Shown here: positions 41,049-49,213 of the stretch, piece after piece
How the letters are laid out: each line of letters starts with the position of its first letter
How positions within the stretch are numbered: position 1 is the first letter of the stretch
Origin: Streptomyces lateritius
Lineage (GTDB): Bacteria; Actinomycetota; Actinomycetes; Streptomycetales; Streptomycetaceae
Length of the DNA stretch: 64,000 nucleotides
Direction of reading: 5' to 3'
NCBI RefSeq assembly: GCF_014649715.1
Contig: NZ_BMTO01000011.1
Location: 119,422-183,421 of the forward strand
The notes under the pieces: model-generated
What the model saw: the letters and a program-made list of their open reading frames with translations, nothing else
Database searches by the model: none
What the model was told of the DNA's origin: nothing
Program-made: the position numbers and the translations under genes

Positions 41049-42221
41049 TTGCACCGCATACGCCCGCGCACCCTGCTCGCCCCCACCGCCGCGGCCCTCG
41101 CGCTCGCCGCCCTCACCGCGTGTTCCGGCGGCGCGGCGACCGACGACGGGAAGGAGGGCGGGCAGGACGCGCCACGTACACGGATCGCGGTGAACCTCAG
41201 CGGCGACCGGGCCAGGGCGGGCGAGCCGGTGGTGGTGACGCTCGCCGAGGGCGAGCTGCGGCAGGTCACCGTGACCGATTCCCGGGGCGCCCGGCTCGAC
41301 GGGACGGTGTCCGCCGACAAGAAGCGCTGGACCTCCGGCCGCAAGGCCGCGCCGGGGACCGCCTACGCGGTCGAGGCGCGGGACGCGGCCGGCGGGAGTG
41401 CGCGGGCCGAGTTCACCACCGCCGCGGCGGAGAAGGTCAACAAGCTGACGCTGGCCCCGGGCAAGAACACCACGGTCGGCATAGGGCAGCCGCTGTCGAT
41501 CGTCTTCGACCACCCGGTGAAGAACAAGGCCGAGGTGGAGAAGCACCTCAAGGTCACCACCTCGAACCGCACTGAGGGCTCCTGGGGCTGGATGACGGAC
41601 TGGTCCGGCAAGGACCGCGTCGACTGGCGGCCGAAGGAGTACTGGAAGTCCGGCACGAAGGTCACCCTGAACGCCGAGCTGAACGGCGTGGACTCCGGCT
41701 CGGGCGGCTGGTTCGTCCGCGACTACACCACCGGCTTCTCCGTCGGGACGAGCCAGGTGGTCAAGGTGGATCTCGACGCCCACCGCCTGTCGCTCGTCCG
41801 GGACGGGCAGGTGGTCCGGGAGGTGCCGATGTCCGCCGGTACGCCGGGCGGCGAGAAGGCGTCCTGGCGCGGGAAGGCCGTGCTCATGTCCAAGGAGGGC
41901 ACCATCAACATGCGCTCCGAGACCGTCGGTCTCGGCGACGCCTACGACAAGATGGTCGACTACTCGATGCGGCTGACCTGGTCGGGGATGTACGCGCACG
42001 CGGCGCCCTGGAACGCCGCCTACTTCGGCAACGCCAACAGGAGCTCGGGCTGCATCGGCATGAGCGACGGCGACGCCAGGTCCGTGTACGAAGAGGTGCG
42101 GGTCGGCGACCCCTTCGAGATCACCGGGTCGGACGCCAAGGGGACGCAGGCGCTGAACAACGGCTACGGCGAGTGGAACCTCTCGTGGCCCGAGTGGCGG
42201 ACCAGGAGCGCACTGCGTTGA
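41049..42221 (+). CDS. L,D-transpeptidase lipoprotein with Ig-like domains
   Basis: A 390-residue secreted lipoprotein that forms 3-3 cross-links in peptidoglycan or attaches proteins to it. The signal peptide ends LALAALTACSGG, with Cys25 probably lipidated. Residues about 45-130 and 130-235 are two Ig-like domains as in LdtMt2, and about 235-370 is the YkuD catalytic domain with His of YAHAAPWNAAYFGN and Cys of RSSGCIGMSDGD near residue 335. The start is TTG at 41049 with GGAGG about 10 nt upstream. Its neighbours do not suggest a specific partner. Confidence 0.93.
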   Translation: MHRIRPRTLLAPTAAALALAALTACSGGAATDDGKEGGQDAPRTRIAVNLSGDRARAGEPVVVTLAEGELRQVTVTDSRGARLDGTVSADKKRWTSGRKAAPGTAYAVEARDAAGGSARAEFTTAAAEKVNKLTLAPGKNTTVGIGQPLSIVFDHPVKNKAEVEKHLKVTTSNRTEGSWGWMTDWSGKDRVDWRPKEYWKSGTKVTLNAELNGVDSGSGGWFVRDYTTGFSVGTSQVVKVDLDAHRLSLVRDGQVVREVPMSAGTPGGEKASWRGKAVLMSKEGTINMRSETVGLGDAYDKMVDYSMRLTWSGMYAHAAPWNAAYFGNANRSSGCIGMSDGDARSVYEEVRVGDPFEITGSDAKGTQALNNGYGEWNLSWPEWRTRSALR

Positions 42222-42238
42222 CACCGCGTCCAATAATC

Positions 42239-42292
42239 GTTACCGGCACGTAACTTACCGCCAGTTACCACCGGTAAGTCGCACCGGTTACC
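42239..42292. promoter_or_regulatory. Cluster of KTTACC boxes with inverted repeat upstream of the S15-like gene
   Basis: The hexamers GTTACC (42239), CTTACC (42254), GTTACC (42264) and GTTACC (42287) occur in the same direction, and CTTACC occurs inverted (42273-42278). ACTTACCG (42253-42260) and CGGTAAGT (42272-42279) are perfect 8-bp arms. The last box ends about 52 nt before the GTG of the next gene. It may be an operator array or, less likely, the terminator of the upstream gene. Confidence 0.5.
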
Positions 42293-42344
42293 GTCGGGTC
42301 ACTTTCACTGCCCCCCATCAGTGATCCCCAGTGAGGAGTGACCC

Positions 42345-43919
42345 GTGCGCACAGCCTTGGTCTTCGCCGTCTCGGCCGCCCTCGTGGCCGGGACGGCCGT
42401 CGGGCTCGCCCCCGCCGCACACGCCGCCGCCACCACCGACGCCGCCGGCGCCGCGGAGTCGGGAATCCGGTTCGTCGACATCTCCGGCGACGGCGGCACC
42501 GTCCTCAAGGCCAACGTCGTCACCCCGGCCGGCGCCGACGGCTCCGCCCGGTACCCCTTGATCGTGCTCCCCACCAGCTGGGCCATGCCTCAGATCGAGT
42601 ACCTCGTCCAGGCGCGGAAGCTCGCCGACGCCGGTTACGTCGTGGTCAGTTACAACTCGCGCGGTTTCTGGCAGTCCGGGGGCGAGATCGAGACCGCCGG
42701 ACCGAAGGACGTCGCCGACGCCTCCAAGGTCATCGACTGGGCCCTCGCGAACACCCCCGCCGACCCCGCCGAGGTCGGCATGGCGGGGGTGTCGTACGGC
42801 GCTGGGATCAGCCTCCTCGCCTCCGCGCACGACAAGCGGATCAAGGCCGTCGCGGCGCTCAGCGGCTGGGCCGACCTCATCGACTCCATCTACAGCGGTC
42901 GCACCCAGCACCTCCAGGCCGCCGCGCTGCTGGGCGGCGCGGGCTACCTCACCGGCCGCCCGGGCCCCGAACTCCAGCGGATCCTGGGCGACTTCCTCTC
43001 CTCCGACCTCTCCAAGGAGGAGGAGATGATCGCCTGGGGCAAGAAGCGCTCCGCCGTCACCCACCTGGACCGGATCAACGCCAACGGCACGGCGGTCATG
43101 CTCGGCAACGCCTGGGGCGACACGATCTTCCCGCCCAACCAGTACGCGAGCTTCTACGAGAAGCTCAAGGGCCCCAAGCGCCTGGAGTTCCGCCCCGGCG
43201 ACCACGCCACGGCGGAGGGCACCGGCCTGCTCGGTCTGCCCAACGACACCTGGACCAACGCCCACCGCTGGTTCGACCGCCACCTCAAGGGCGCCGACAA
43301 CGGCATCGACCGCGAGCAGCCCGTGCAGCTCAAGTCCCGTTCCACCGGTGGCTACGAGGGCTACCCCGACTGGAAGTCGGTGGGCGCGCGGCAGAAGAGG
43401 ATCGCGCTCGACGACACCGAGCACGTCTGGGCGAACGTCGACTCCGGTGCCAACGGCGGTGTCGTGCTGCTCTCCAACCTCCTGGACCAGTTCTTCCAGG
43501 CGCCGCCCGTCGCCTCGATCCCGCTGCTCCCCCGGGCCTTCGCCGGTGTGTGGCAGTCCGAGCGGTACGACTCCGTCCAGCGGGTGCGGGGCACCGCGAA
43601 GCTCCACACCACCGTCACCGCCACCAAGGAGAGCGGCACCCTCGTCGCGTACCTCTACGACGTGGGCCCGCTCGGCCTCGGCAAGCTGGTCAGCAATGCC
43701 CCGTACACCTTCCACGGCAAAACGTCCGGCACGCCGTTCTCCGTCGACCTGGAGCTGTTCTCCACGTCCTACGACGTTCCGGCGGGCCACCGTCTCGCCC
43801 TGGTCGTCGACACCGTCGACCCGCTCTACATCGAGCACAACCCGACCGGCGCACAGCTGACCTTCTCGTCCCCGTCGGCCGACCCGTCGTACGTGTCGAT
43901 CCCGCTGCGGGAGGAGTGA
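42345..43919 (+). CDS. Secreted alpha/beta hydrolase, CocE/S15 X-Pro peptidase-like
   Basis: A 524-residue exported hydrolase. A signal peptide (VFAVSAALVAGTAVGLAPAAHAAA) ends near residue 28. The alpha/beta core has the nucleophile Ser in AGVSYGAG (about residue 150), Asp in NAWGDTIFPPN and His in PGDHATAEG. The C-terminal 180 residues form a jelly-roll-like domain (LVVDTVDPLYIEHNPTG), as in CocE and X-Pro dipeptidyl-peptidases. The substrate could be peptides or esters. The start GTG is preceded by GAGGAG at normal spacing and by the KTTACC box cluster. Confidence 0.85.
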   Translation: MRTALVFAVSAALVAGTAVGLAPAAHAAATTDAAGAAESGIRFVDISGDGGTVLKANVVTPAGADGSARYPLIVLPTSWAMPQIEYLVQARKLADAGYVVVSYNSRGFWQSGGEIETAGPKDVADASKVIDWALANTPADPAEVGMAGVSYGAGISLLASAHDKRIKAVAALSGWADLIDSIYSGRTQHLQAAALLGGAGYLTGRPGPELQRILGDFLSSDLSKEEEMIAWGKKRSAVTHLDRINANGTAVMLGNAWGDTIFPPNQYASFYEKLKGPKRLEFRPGDHATAEGTGLLGLPNDTWTNAHRWFDRHLKGADNGIDREQPVQLKSRSTGGYEGYPDWKSVGARQKRIALDDTEHVWANVDSGANGGVVLLSNLLDQFFQAPPVASIPLLPRAFAGVWQSERYDSVQRVRGTAKLHTTVTATKESGTLVAYLYDVGPLGLGKLVSNAPYTFHGKTSGTPFSVDLELFSTSYDVPAGHRLALVVDTVDPLYIEHNPTGAQLTFSSPSADPSYVSIPLREE

Positions 43920-43924
43920 TCACC

Positions 43925-44009
43925 GGCTGCTGCCGGGCGGGCATGGCTCCTTGCGAGCTGCTGCGAGGCCGTTACGGCCCCGCGGGAGGACCCCCACCCG
44001 GCAGCAGCC
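43925..44009. terminator. Long-stem hairpin downstream of the S15-like gene
   Basis: Arms GGCTGCTGCCGGG (43925-43937) and CCCGGCAGCAGCC (43997-44009) are exact reverse complements (13 bp) with a 59-nt loop that itself contains a GGCCG/CGGCC hairpin (43967-43979). It begins 6 nt after the stop codon and is probably a terminator or mRNA-stabilising structure. Confidence 0.65.
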
Positions 44010-44089
44010 GCCACGCGCTGTGGCCGGCCGTCGGAGAGCTGGGCGGAGGACTTGTCGGCGTGGGCGGCGAGACCGACCCGGTCGAGGGG

Positions 44090-44462
44090 TTAGCGCGAAC
44101 GCCGCCCGGCCTCCTCACGCTTGTGCCACCGGACCTTGATCCGGGCCAGGGAGAAATCGGCGAGAACGGTCTTGCGCGCGAAGAGGCTGAACGACGGGAA
44201 GACCATGCCGACCTCGGCCCGCAGTCGGGCCGGCGCCTTCCCCTCCTCCGGGAGGGGCTTCCGTCGATGACGATCTCGCCCGGCTCGACGGCCCAGGCGG
44301 TTGATGGCCCTTGCGGAGCGTCGACCTGGCCGAGCCGGGCGGCCCGATGACCCCCACCACCTCCCCGTGGCCGACCCTGAGATCGAAGTCCCGCAGGACG
44401 TGCAACGTTCCGTAGTGCTTGCTGACGCCACGCGACTCGATCAACGGATCGACGACGGCCAT
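44090..44462 (-). pseudogene. Broken glutamate-type amino acid ABC transporter ATPase (gluA/gltL-like) remnant
   Basis: The start MAVVDPLIESRGVSKHYGTL is a normal polar-amino-acid ATPase N-terminus, but Walker A reads GPPGSARST, with the essential Lys lost. After STLR the homology hops between three frames (AINRL, then AVEPGEIVIDG, then KPLPEEGKAPARLRAEVGMVF), needing several small indels. It stops after KTVLADFSLARIKV, about 120 residues, with no signature motif, Walker B or H-loop. It cannot be functional. The rest of the transporter is absent, so this is the relic of a deleted gluABCD-type operon. Confidence 0.88.
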
Positions 44463-44528
44463 AGGCTGCCCTGCCTCATTTCTCAACGGTGTCGAGGTCA
44501 GCGCAAACTATCCACCACGAAAAGGCAC

Positions 44529-44549
44529 TTCATGCCTGACACGCATGAA
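44529..44549. promoter_or_regulatory. 21-bp palindrome in a low-GC patch upstream of the ABC pseudogene
   Basis: TTCATGC CTGACAC GCATGAA has perfect 7-bp arms around 7 nt and lies 67 nt upstream of the pseudogene start, within roughly 44465-44585, which is far more AT-rich than the surroundings. It may be the abandoned promoter/operator of the lost transporter operon. Confidence 0.45.
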
Positions 44550-44629
44550 AACGACATAAGCCGTATTGACTGCAAAAGGTTGGATGGGGCCGGGCGGGTG
44601 GCCGGGCCGGGCCGCGAGTGCCGGCCGTC

Positions 44630-45067
44630 TCAGGCCTCGGCGGCCTCCGCGTACACCCGGAACAGTTCGGGCGCCCCGCTCACCGCCCAGTCGAGGCCGG
44701 CCTCGACGACATGGATCTCCCGGCCGGAGGCGAGCCGGACCACCGGCTGCCCGCCTGGCCACACGTGCCAGCTCGCGCCCGGTACGGTCCGCACGATGAC
44801 CGTGCCCAGATAGAGCCCGGCGTCGTTGCCGAGCCAGGGCAGTTCCTCCGGATCGTCACGCCAGCGCGGCGGAAGCTGGTCGATCGCCGCCAGCGAGCGG
44901 GGAGTGTCGTCGAGCCTCACCCCGGCGGCCTGGGCCCTGGCGCGCAGCAGCTCGCACTCGGCGAGCAGCTCACCCACTCCCTCGGGATCGCGGTCGAGGG
45001 CCGCGGCCAGAGGGGAGGGATCGGCCTCGCGCCGCTTGCGCCAGTTGTCCAGGAACGGGATGTTCAT
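44630..45067 (-). CDS. Conserved hypothetical protein (possibly DUF6278-like)
   Basis: A 145-residue cytosolic protein starting MNIPFLDNWRKRREADPSPL. I recall a streptomycete family of this type under a DUF number near 6278, but I am not certain. It has a helical N-terminal half with LLAECELLRARAQAAGVRLDD and a strand-rich second half (GLYLGTVIVRTVPGASWHVW, PVVRLASGREIHVV). The function is unknown. Neighbours are a transporter relic and a GDPD gene, which give no clue. Confidence 0.75.
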   Translation of the reverse strand: MNIPFLDNWRKRREADPSPLAAALDRDPEGVGELLAECELLRARAQAAGVRLDDTPRSLAAIDQLPPRWRDDPEELPWLGNDAGLYLGTVIVRTVPGASWHVWPGGQPVVRLASGREIHVVEAGLDWAVSGAPELFRVYAEAAEA

Positions 45068-45158
45068 CCGACCAGCGTCGCATTCCCTCCTCGCACCGCA
45101 CCACCCGGCGCGCGGAGATCGTCACGGGCGGGACCGCGGTGGCCGGGCCGGGGTCAGG

Positions 45159-45199
45159 GGCGGGCGGGGCTCAGGGGCGGGCGGGGCTCAGGGGCGGGC
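45159..45199. repeat. 17-bp tandem repeat overlapping the GDPD stop codon
   Basis: Two full copies of GGCGGGCGGGGCTCAGG (45159-45175 and 45176-45192) are followed by a partial third. The TGA stop of the reverse-strand GDPD gene (45190-45188) is in the second copy, so the last codons of the gene come from the repeat. Replication slippage here would duplicate the stop rather than extend the protein. Confidence 0.7.
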
Positions 45200-46171
45200 G
45201 GCGTTCCAGCCGGTCATCTCGGCCGGGCGGTTGGTGATGACCGCGTCGGCGCCGAGAGCGTCCAGCTCCTTCCACCGGGCCGGGCTGTCCACAGTCCAGA
45301 CCATCAGGGCGATCCCGGCCGCGTGCAGCTCCTTCACCACGTCCGGATCGGTGGCCAGCGCGCCGGCCGCCGGGTTGTACGCGCTCAGCCCGAGTTCCTC
45401 GGCGACCGCGACCGGATCGGGGTCGAGCCGGGAACGCAGCAGGCCCAGGGGGAGTTCGGGGGCCAGTGCGCGGGTGTGCCTGAGCGCGTCCACGTCGAAG
45501 CTCTGCACGAACACCCGGTCGGTCATGCCGTGGTCGCGGACGAGCCGGACGATCCGGGCCACCTCCTCACGGCTGTGCCTGCCCTTGATCTCCAGGAGGA
45601 GGTTCCCGCCGCGGACCCGCAGATCCTCCAACTGGGCGGCCAGGGTGGGGACCCGGGCACCGGTGTAGGCGGGTGCGAACCAGGAGCCCGCGTCGAGCGC
45701 GTCCAGCTGCGCGGCGGTCAGTGCGCGGATGGGCCCGGTGCCGTCCGTGGTCCGGTCGACCGTGGTGTCGTGGAGGACGTAGGGCACGCCGTCCCGGCTC
45801 GGCTGGACGTCGTTCTCGATCCACCGCGCGCCGCCCCGCCGGGCGACCTCGTCCGAGATCAGGGTGTTCTCGGGCGCGGCCGAGGAGGCGCCCCGGTGGG
45901 CGATCACCGTCATCGGCGAGCCGGCCGAACGCATCAGGGTGTTCGAGGGCGTCCGGGCGGCCTTCTCGTCGTCCGCGGCGGTGGGGGCGGCGGTGGCACG
46001 CACCGCGGCCTCGCCGCGCGGCGGTGACGCCTGCCCGGCCGTCGCGCATCCCGACGTGAGACCGCATGAGGCCGCGAGGAGGAGCGCGGCCCCCGCGGCG
46101 GCGACAGTATGACGCCGCCCGCGCGGGGCGGGGGCGGCCGGGACGGAGGGCGGGACGGCGGGCTCGATCAC
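45188..46171 (-). CDS. Exported glycerophosphodiester phosphodiesterase
   Basis: A 327-residue GDPD of TIM-barrel fold that releases glycerol-3-phosphate from glycerophosphodiesters. Catalytic features: VIAHRGASSAAPENT (HRG..PENT), WIENDVQPSRDGVPYVLHD (ExD, then HD) near residue 115, and LLLEIKGRHSREEV. The N-terminus has a basic stretch and a hydrophobic core ending in two cysteines (LAASCGL and LTSGC), so it is exported and possibly lipid-anchored. A GTG at 46171 is chosen; the frame is open further upstream without a ribosome-binding site. The stop lies in a 17-bp tandem repeat. Confidence 0.88.
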   Translation of the reverse strand: MIEPAVPPSVPAAPAPRGRRHTVAAAGAALLLAASCGLTSGCATAGQASPPRGEAAVRATAAPTAADDEKAARTPSNTLMRSAGSPMTVIAHRGASSAAPENTLISDEVARRGGARWIENDVQPSRDGVPYVLHDTTVDRTTDGTGPIRALTAAQLDALDAGSWFAPAYTGARVPTLAAQLEDLRVRGGNLLLEIKGRHSREEVARIVRLVRDHGMTDRVFVQSFDVDALRHTRALAPELPLGLLRSRLDPDPVAVAEELGLSAYNPAAGALATDPDVVKELHAAGIALMVWTVDSPARWKELDALGADAVITNRPAEMTGWNAARP

Positions 46172-46223
46172 GCCCCACACCCTAGAGGGCCGCCACGACG
46201 GAGCGGCGGACCGCCCCGCCCTG

Positions 46224-46247
46224 CCTGCCCCGGGCGTCCGGGGCAGG
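46224..46247. terminator. Perfect 10-bp hairpin downstream of exonuclease III
   Basis: CCTGCCCCGG GCGT CCGGGGCAGG is a perfect 10-bp stem with a tetraloop. It lies beyond the 3' end of the reverse-strand xth gene and before the GDPD start, so it probably ends xth transcripts. Confidence 0.65.
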
Positions 46248-46258
46248 TTCCAGGCCGG

Positions 46259-46428
46259 GTCCGTAAAAGTCCCGCCTGGCCCGCGATGGCTGGCACGCAC
46301 GCTCGCTGCGTTGTCAGGAGCACCAAGTACGTCCAGTGCGAGGGCGACCCTCCGCCTTGCGATCGCACGCACCAGGCGCCGCGACCTGGCCTGCGGGCAG
46401 ACGGCGCTGCTTTCCGGACACGACCTAG
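46259..46428. repeat. Putative non-autonomous repeated element with short terminal inverted repeats
   Basis: Bounded by GTCCGTAAAAG (46259-46269) and CTTTCCGGAC (46410-46419), which are near-perfect inverted repeats, then ACGACCTAG. It contains GCACGCACGCTCGCTGCG and no gene. Its first 33 nt and last 10 nt match, with few differences, the 44-bp element at 10651-10694. The CTAG at its right end provides the TAG stop of the xth gene. Confidence 0.6.
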
Positions 46429-47204
46429 ACGTCGAGGTCGACGACGACCGGCGCGTGGTCGGAGGCGCCCTTGCCCTTGCGCTCCTCACGGTCGACGTAG
46501 CTGTCCTTGACCGCGTCGGCGAACGGCTGGTTGCCGTAGACCAGGTCGATGCGCATGCCCTTGTTCTTGGGGAAGCAGAGCTGGCGGTAGTCCCAGTACG
46601 TGAAGGGGTGGTCGTACTTGAGGGGGCGCGGGACCACGTCGGTGAGGCCGGTCTCGCGCAGACCGGTCAGGGCGGCCCGCTCGGGCGCGGTGACGTGCGT
46701 GGCGCCGTCGAAGACGCCGATGTCCCAGACGTCGTCGTCGGTCGGGGCGATGTTGAAGTCACCGAGGACCGCGAAGGGCCGCTCGGCGGCCGCGTCCTTC
46801 GCCACCGCCGCCTGGAGCGCCTCCAGCCAGCGCAGCTTGTACGCGTAGTGCTCGTGGGCGACCTCGCGGCCGTTCGGCACGTACACCGACCAGACGCGGA
46901 CCGGGCCGCAGGTCGCCGAGATCGCCCGCGGCTCCTGCACGCCTTCGTAGCCGGGGCCGCCGGGCAGTCCGTGGACGACGTCCTCCAGGCCGACGCGCGA
47001 GATCAGGGCCACTCCGTTCCACCGGCCGGTGGCGTGCACCGACGAGGCGTACCCCAGCTCGCGCAGCTCGTCGGTGGGGAACTGCTCGGCGGCGCACTTG
47101 GTCTCCTGGACGCACAGCACGTCCGTGCCGCTGCTCTCCAGCCAGGCGAGGAGACGGGGCAGCCGGGCGGTGATCGAATTGACGTTCCAGGTCGCGATGC
47201 GCAT
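46425..47204 (-). CDS. xth: Exodeoxyribonuclease III
   Basis: A 259-residue AP endonuclease/3'-5' exonuclease of the EEP superfamily, cutting at abasic sites in base-excision repair. The N-terminal RIATWNVNSITARLPRLLAW and the metal-binding Glu in LCVQETKCA are present, as are the catalytic VLGDFNIAP (Asp, Asn), the Tyr of VWSVYVPNGRE, RIDLVYGNQ and the final His in GASDHAPVVVDL. Length is normal. Its stop codon comes from the right end of a repeated element. Confidence 0.95.
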   Translation of the reverse strand: MRIATWNVNSITARLPRLLAWLESSGTDVLCVQETKCAAEQFPTDELRELGYASSVHATGRWNGVALISRVGLEDVVHGLPGGPGYEGVQEPRAISATCGPVRVWSVYVPNGREVAHEHYAYKLRWLEALQAAVAKDAAAERPFAVLGDFNIAPTDDDVWDIGVFDGATHVTAPERAALTGLRETGLTDVVPRPLKYDHPFTYWDYRQLCFPKNKGMRIDLVYGNQPFADAVKDSYVDREERKGKGASDHAPVVVDLDV

Positions 47205-47259
47205 GAGCGCAAGCCTAACGGCGGGGTGTGACAGTCGCGGTTCCCCCGCGGTCGGGCCG

Positions 47260-47892
47260 TCAGAGCCGGGTGGAGTCGCCCGGGGTGAGGCGGCTGTGGT
47301 CCGTGCCGCCGAGGGCGCCGATCTGCCGGTCGTAGATCGGCCGGGCGAGGTCGGTGAGCAGGGCGTCGTGGACGTCGAAGGCCCGGCGCGGTTTGACCTC
47401 CCGTACGTAGTCGATGACCTCGGAGATCTTGTTCCAGGGCGCCATCACGGGCAGCAGCAGCGTGTCCACGGGGTGGTCGGGGACGGTCAGTGCGTCGCCT
47501 GGGTGGAAGACGGCACCGTCGACGAGGAAGCCGATGTTGGTGACCCGCGGGATGTCCGGGTGGATCACGGCGTGCAGCTCGCCGTGCACCTGTACGTCGA
47601 AGCCGGCCACGGTGAAGGTGTCGCCGTGGCCGACGGTGTGGACCCGGCCGGGGAAGGCCGCGGAGATCTTCTCGGCGACGCTTCGCAGCGTCCAGATCTC
47701 GGCCGCCGGGTCCGCTTCCAGGGCCGCCCGCAGCCGGCCCTCGTCGAAGTGGTCGGGGTGCTCGTGGGTGACGAACACCGCGTCGGCGCCGAGCGCGGAG
47801 TCCTCCTCGCTGAAGCCGCCGGGGTCGATGACGAGCGTCCGCCCGTCCTTCTCCAGCCGGACGCAGGCGTGCGACTTCTTCGTCAGCTTCAC
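47260..47892 (-). CDS. MBL-fold metal-dependent hydrolase (UlaG/UPF0173-like)
   Basis: A 210-residue metallo-beta-lactamase-fold hydrolase. Metal motif THEHPDHFDEG is intact, with later ligands in GHGDTFTV, VFHPGDAL and FDVHDALL. It lacks long insertions, as in the L-ascorbate-6-phosphate lactonase/UPF0173 group. The GTG at 47892 is chosen because GGTGGAG precedes it; a GTG five codons upstream would place that ribosome-binding site inside the gene. The substrate is unknown. It lies downstream of the PcaL-like gene on the opposite side of no clear operon. Confidence 0.85.
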   Translation of the reverse strand: MKLTKKSHACVRLEKDGRTLVIDPGGFSEEDSALGADAVFVTHEHPDHFDEGRLRAALEADPAAEIWTLRSVAEKISAAFPGRVHTVGHGDTFTVAGFDVQVHGELHAVIHPDIPRVTNIGFLVDGAVFHPGDALTVPDHPVDTLLLPVMAPWNKISEVIDYVREVKPRRAFDVHDALLTDLARPIYDRQIGALGGTDHSRLTPGDSTRL

Positions 47893-47944
47893 AGGACTCC
47901 ACCTCACGACGGTGCGGAAGACGGTGCGGACGGGCGAGGTCAGC

Positions 47945-49213
47945 CTACGCCTGGGGCGTGGTCTCCTCCTTGATCACCCGGCCGACCACGCGCAGGGCGC
48001 TCTCGGCGGCGGGAAGCCCGCAGTAGACCGAGGTCTGCAGGACGACCTCGGCGATCTCGTCGGGGGTCAGTCCGTTGCGCAGCGCGGCGCGGGTGTGGTC
48101 GGCGAGCGCGTCGAGGTGGCCGCCGGTGATCAGGGCCGCGAGGGTGACGCAGCTGCGAGTGCGGCGGTCGAGGCCGTCCCGGCTCCAGAGCTCGCCCCAG
48201 GCGTAGCGGGTCACGAGCGACTGGAGGTCGGCGGCGAAACCGTCCTGGAGTACCTGGTCCACGTGCGCGTCGCCGAGGATCTCGCGGCGCAGCTTGAGCC
48301 CGGTGTCGTACGGGTCCGGCCGGACGGCTCCGGCGGGCTCGGGCTCCGTGCCGGCGGCGGCGATCTCGGCGACGGGCACGACCGGGGCGGAGACGGGCGG
48401 CATCGGCGGGGCGGGCAGGGCGCTCTGCGTGTCGTGGACGACGCCGGCGAAGTGGTGCGTGAGCAGCTCGGTGACGGCGGCCGGCTGCTCGACCGGGGCG
48501 AGGTGGGAGGCGCCGGGGACGACGGCGAGCCGGGCGTCGGCTATCCCGGCGACCAGCGTGCGGGCCTCGGCGGGGCCGGTGACCTGGTCCTCGGAGCCGA
48601 CGAGGACGAGGGCGGGGACGCCGATCCGGCCGAGGGCCTCACGGACGTCGAAGACGGCGAGCGCCTCGCAGGCGCCGATGTAGCAGCCGGGGTCGGTCGT
48701 GCGGACCATCTGCACCGCCCACTCGACGATCGCGGGCTGGGCGGCGGCGAACCCGGGGGTGAACCACTGCTCGGGCGCGGTGCGGGCGATCGGCTCCAGG
48801 CCGTTGGTGCGGACGATCACACCACGCTGGCGGAACTCGTCGGCGCTGCCGAACCGGGGCGAGGCGGCGACCAGTGCCAGCGAGGCGACCCGGTGGGGCG
48901 CCCGCAGCGCGAGGTCGAGGCCGACCGCGCCGCCGATGGAGCAGCCCGCGTAGCCGAAGCGCTGGACGCCCAGATCGTCGAGGGTGGCGAGCAGCCGGTC
49001 GCCGAGCTCGGCGACGGACATGAAGGGGCGGGCGGGGGCACCGCCGTGGCCGGGCAGGTCGAAGCGGACGACGCGCCACTGGCGGGTGAGTTCGGGGATC
49101 TGCCGGTCCCACATGTGCAGCGTGGTGCCCAGCGAGGGCCCGATGACCAGGACTGGAGCGTCTTCTCGCCCGTCGAGGCGGTATTGCAGGGTGTTCGTCG
49201 GTGTCTCACTCAC
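47945..49213 (-). CDS. pcaL: PcaD-PcaC fusion: 3-oxoadipate enol-lactonase / 4-carboxymuconolactone decarboxylase
   Basis: A 422-residue fusion enzyme of the beta-ketoadipate pathway. Residues about 5-265 are an alpha/beta hydrolase with nucleophile GCSIGGAVG, acid in VLVGSEDQVTG and His in PGASHLAPVEQ, as in PcaD. After a Pro/Ala linker, about 305-415 are a CMD domain with RSCVTLAALITGGHLD and VVLQTSVYCGLPAAESAL (PcaC). Such PcaL fusions are known in Streptomyces and Rhodococcus. No other pca gene is in the window, so either the pathway is dispersed or this copy serves another lactone. A GTG at 49213 is chosen. Confidence 0.88.
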   Translation of the reverse strand: MSETPTNTLQYRLDGREDAPVLVIGPSLGTTLHMWDRQIPELTRQWRVVRFDLPGHGGAPARPFMSVAELGDRLLATLDDLGVQRFGYAGCSIGGAVGLDLALRAPHRVASLALVAASPRFGSADEFRQRGVIVRTNGLEPIARTAPEQWFTPGFAAAQPAIVEWAVQMVRTTDPGCYIGACEALAVFDVREALGRIGVPALVLVGSEDQVTGPAEARTLVAGIADARLAVVPGASHLAPVEQPAAVTELLTHHFAGVVHDTQSALPAPPMPPVSAPVVPVAEIAAAGTEPEPAGAVRPDPYDTGLKLRREILGDAHVDQVLQDGFAADLQSLVTRYAWGELWSRDGLDRRTRSCVTLAALITGGHLDALADHTRAALRNGLTPDEIAEVVLQTSVYCGLPAAESALRVVGRVIKEETTPQA

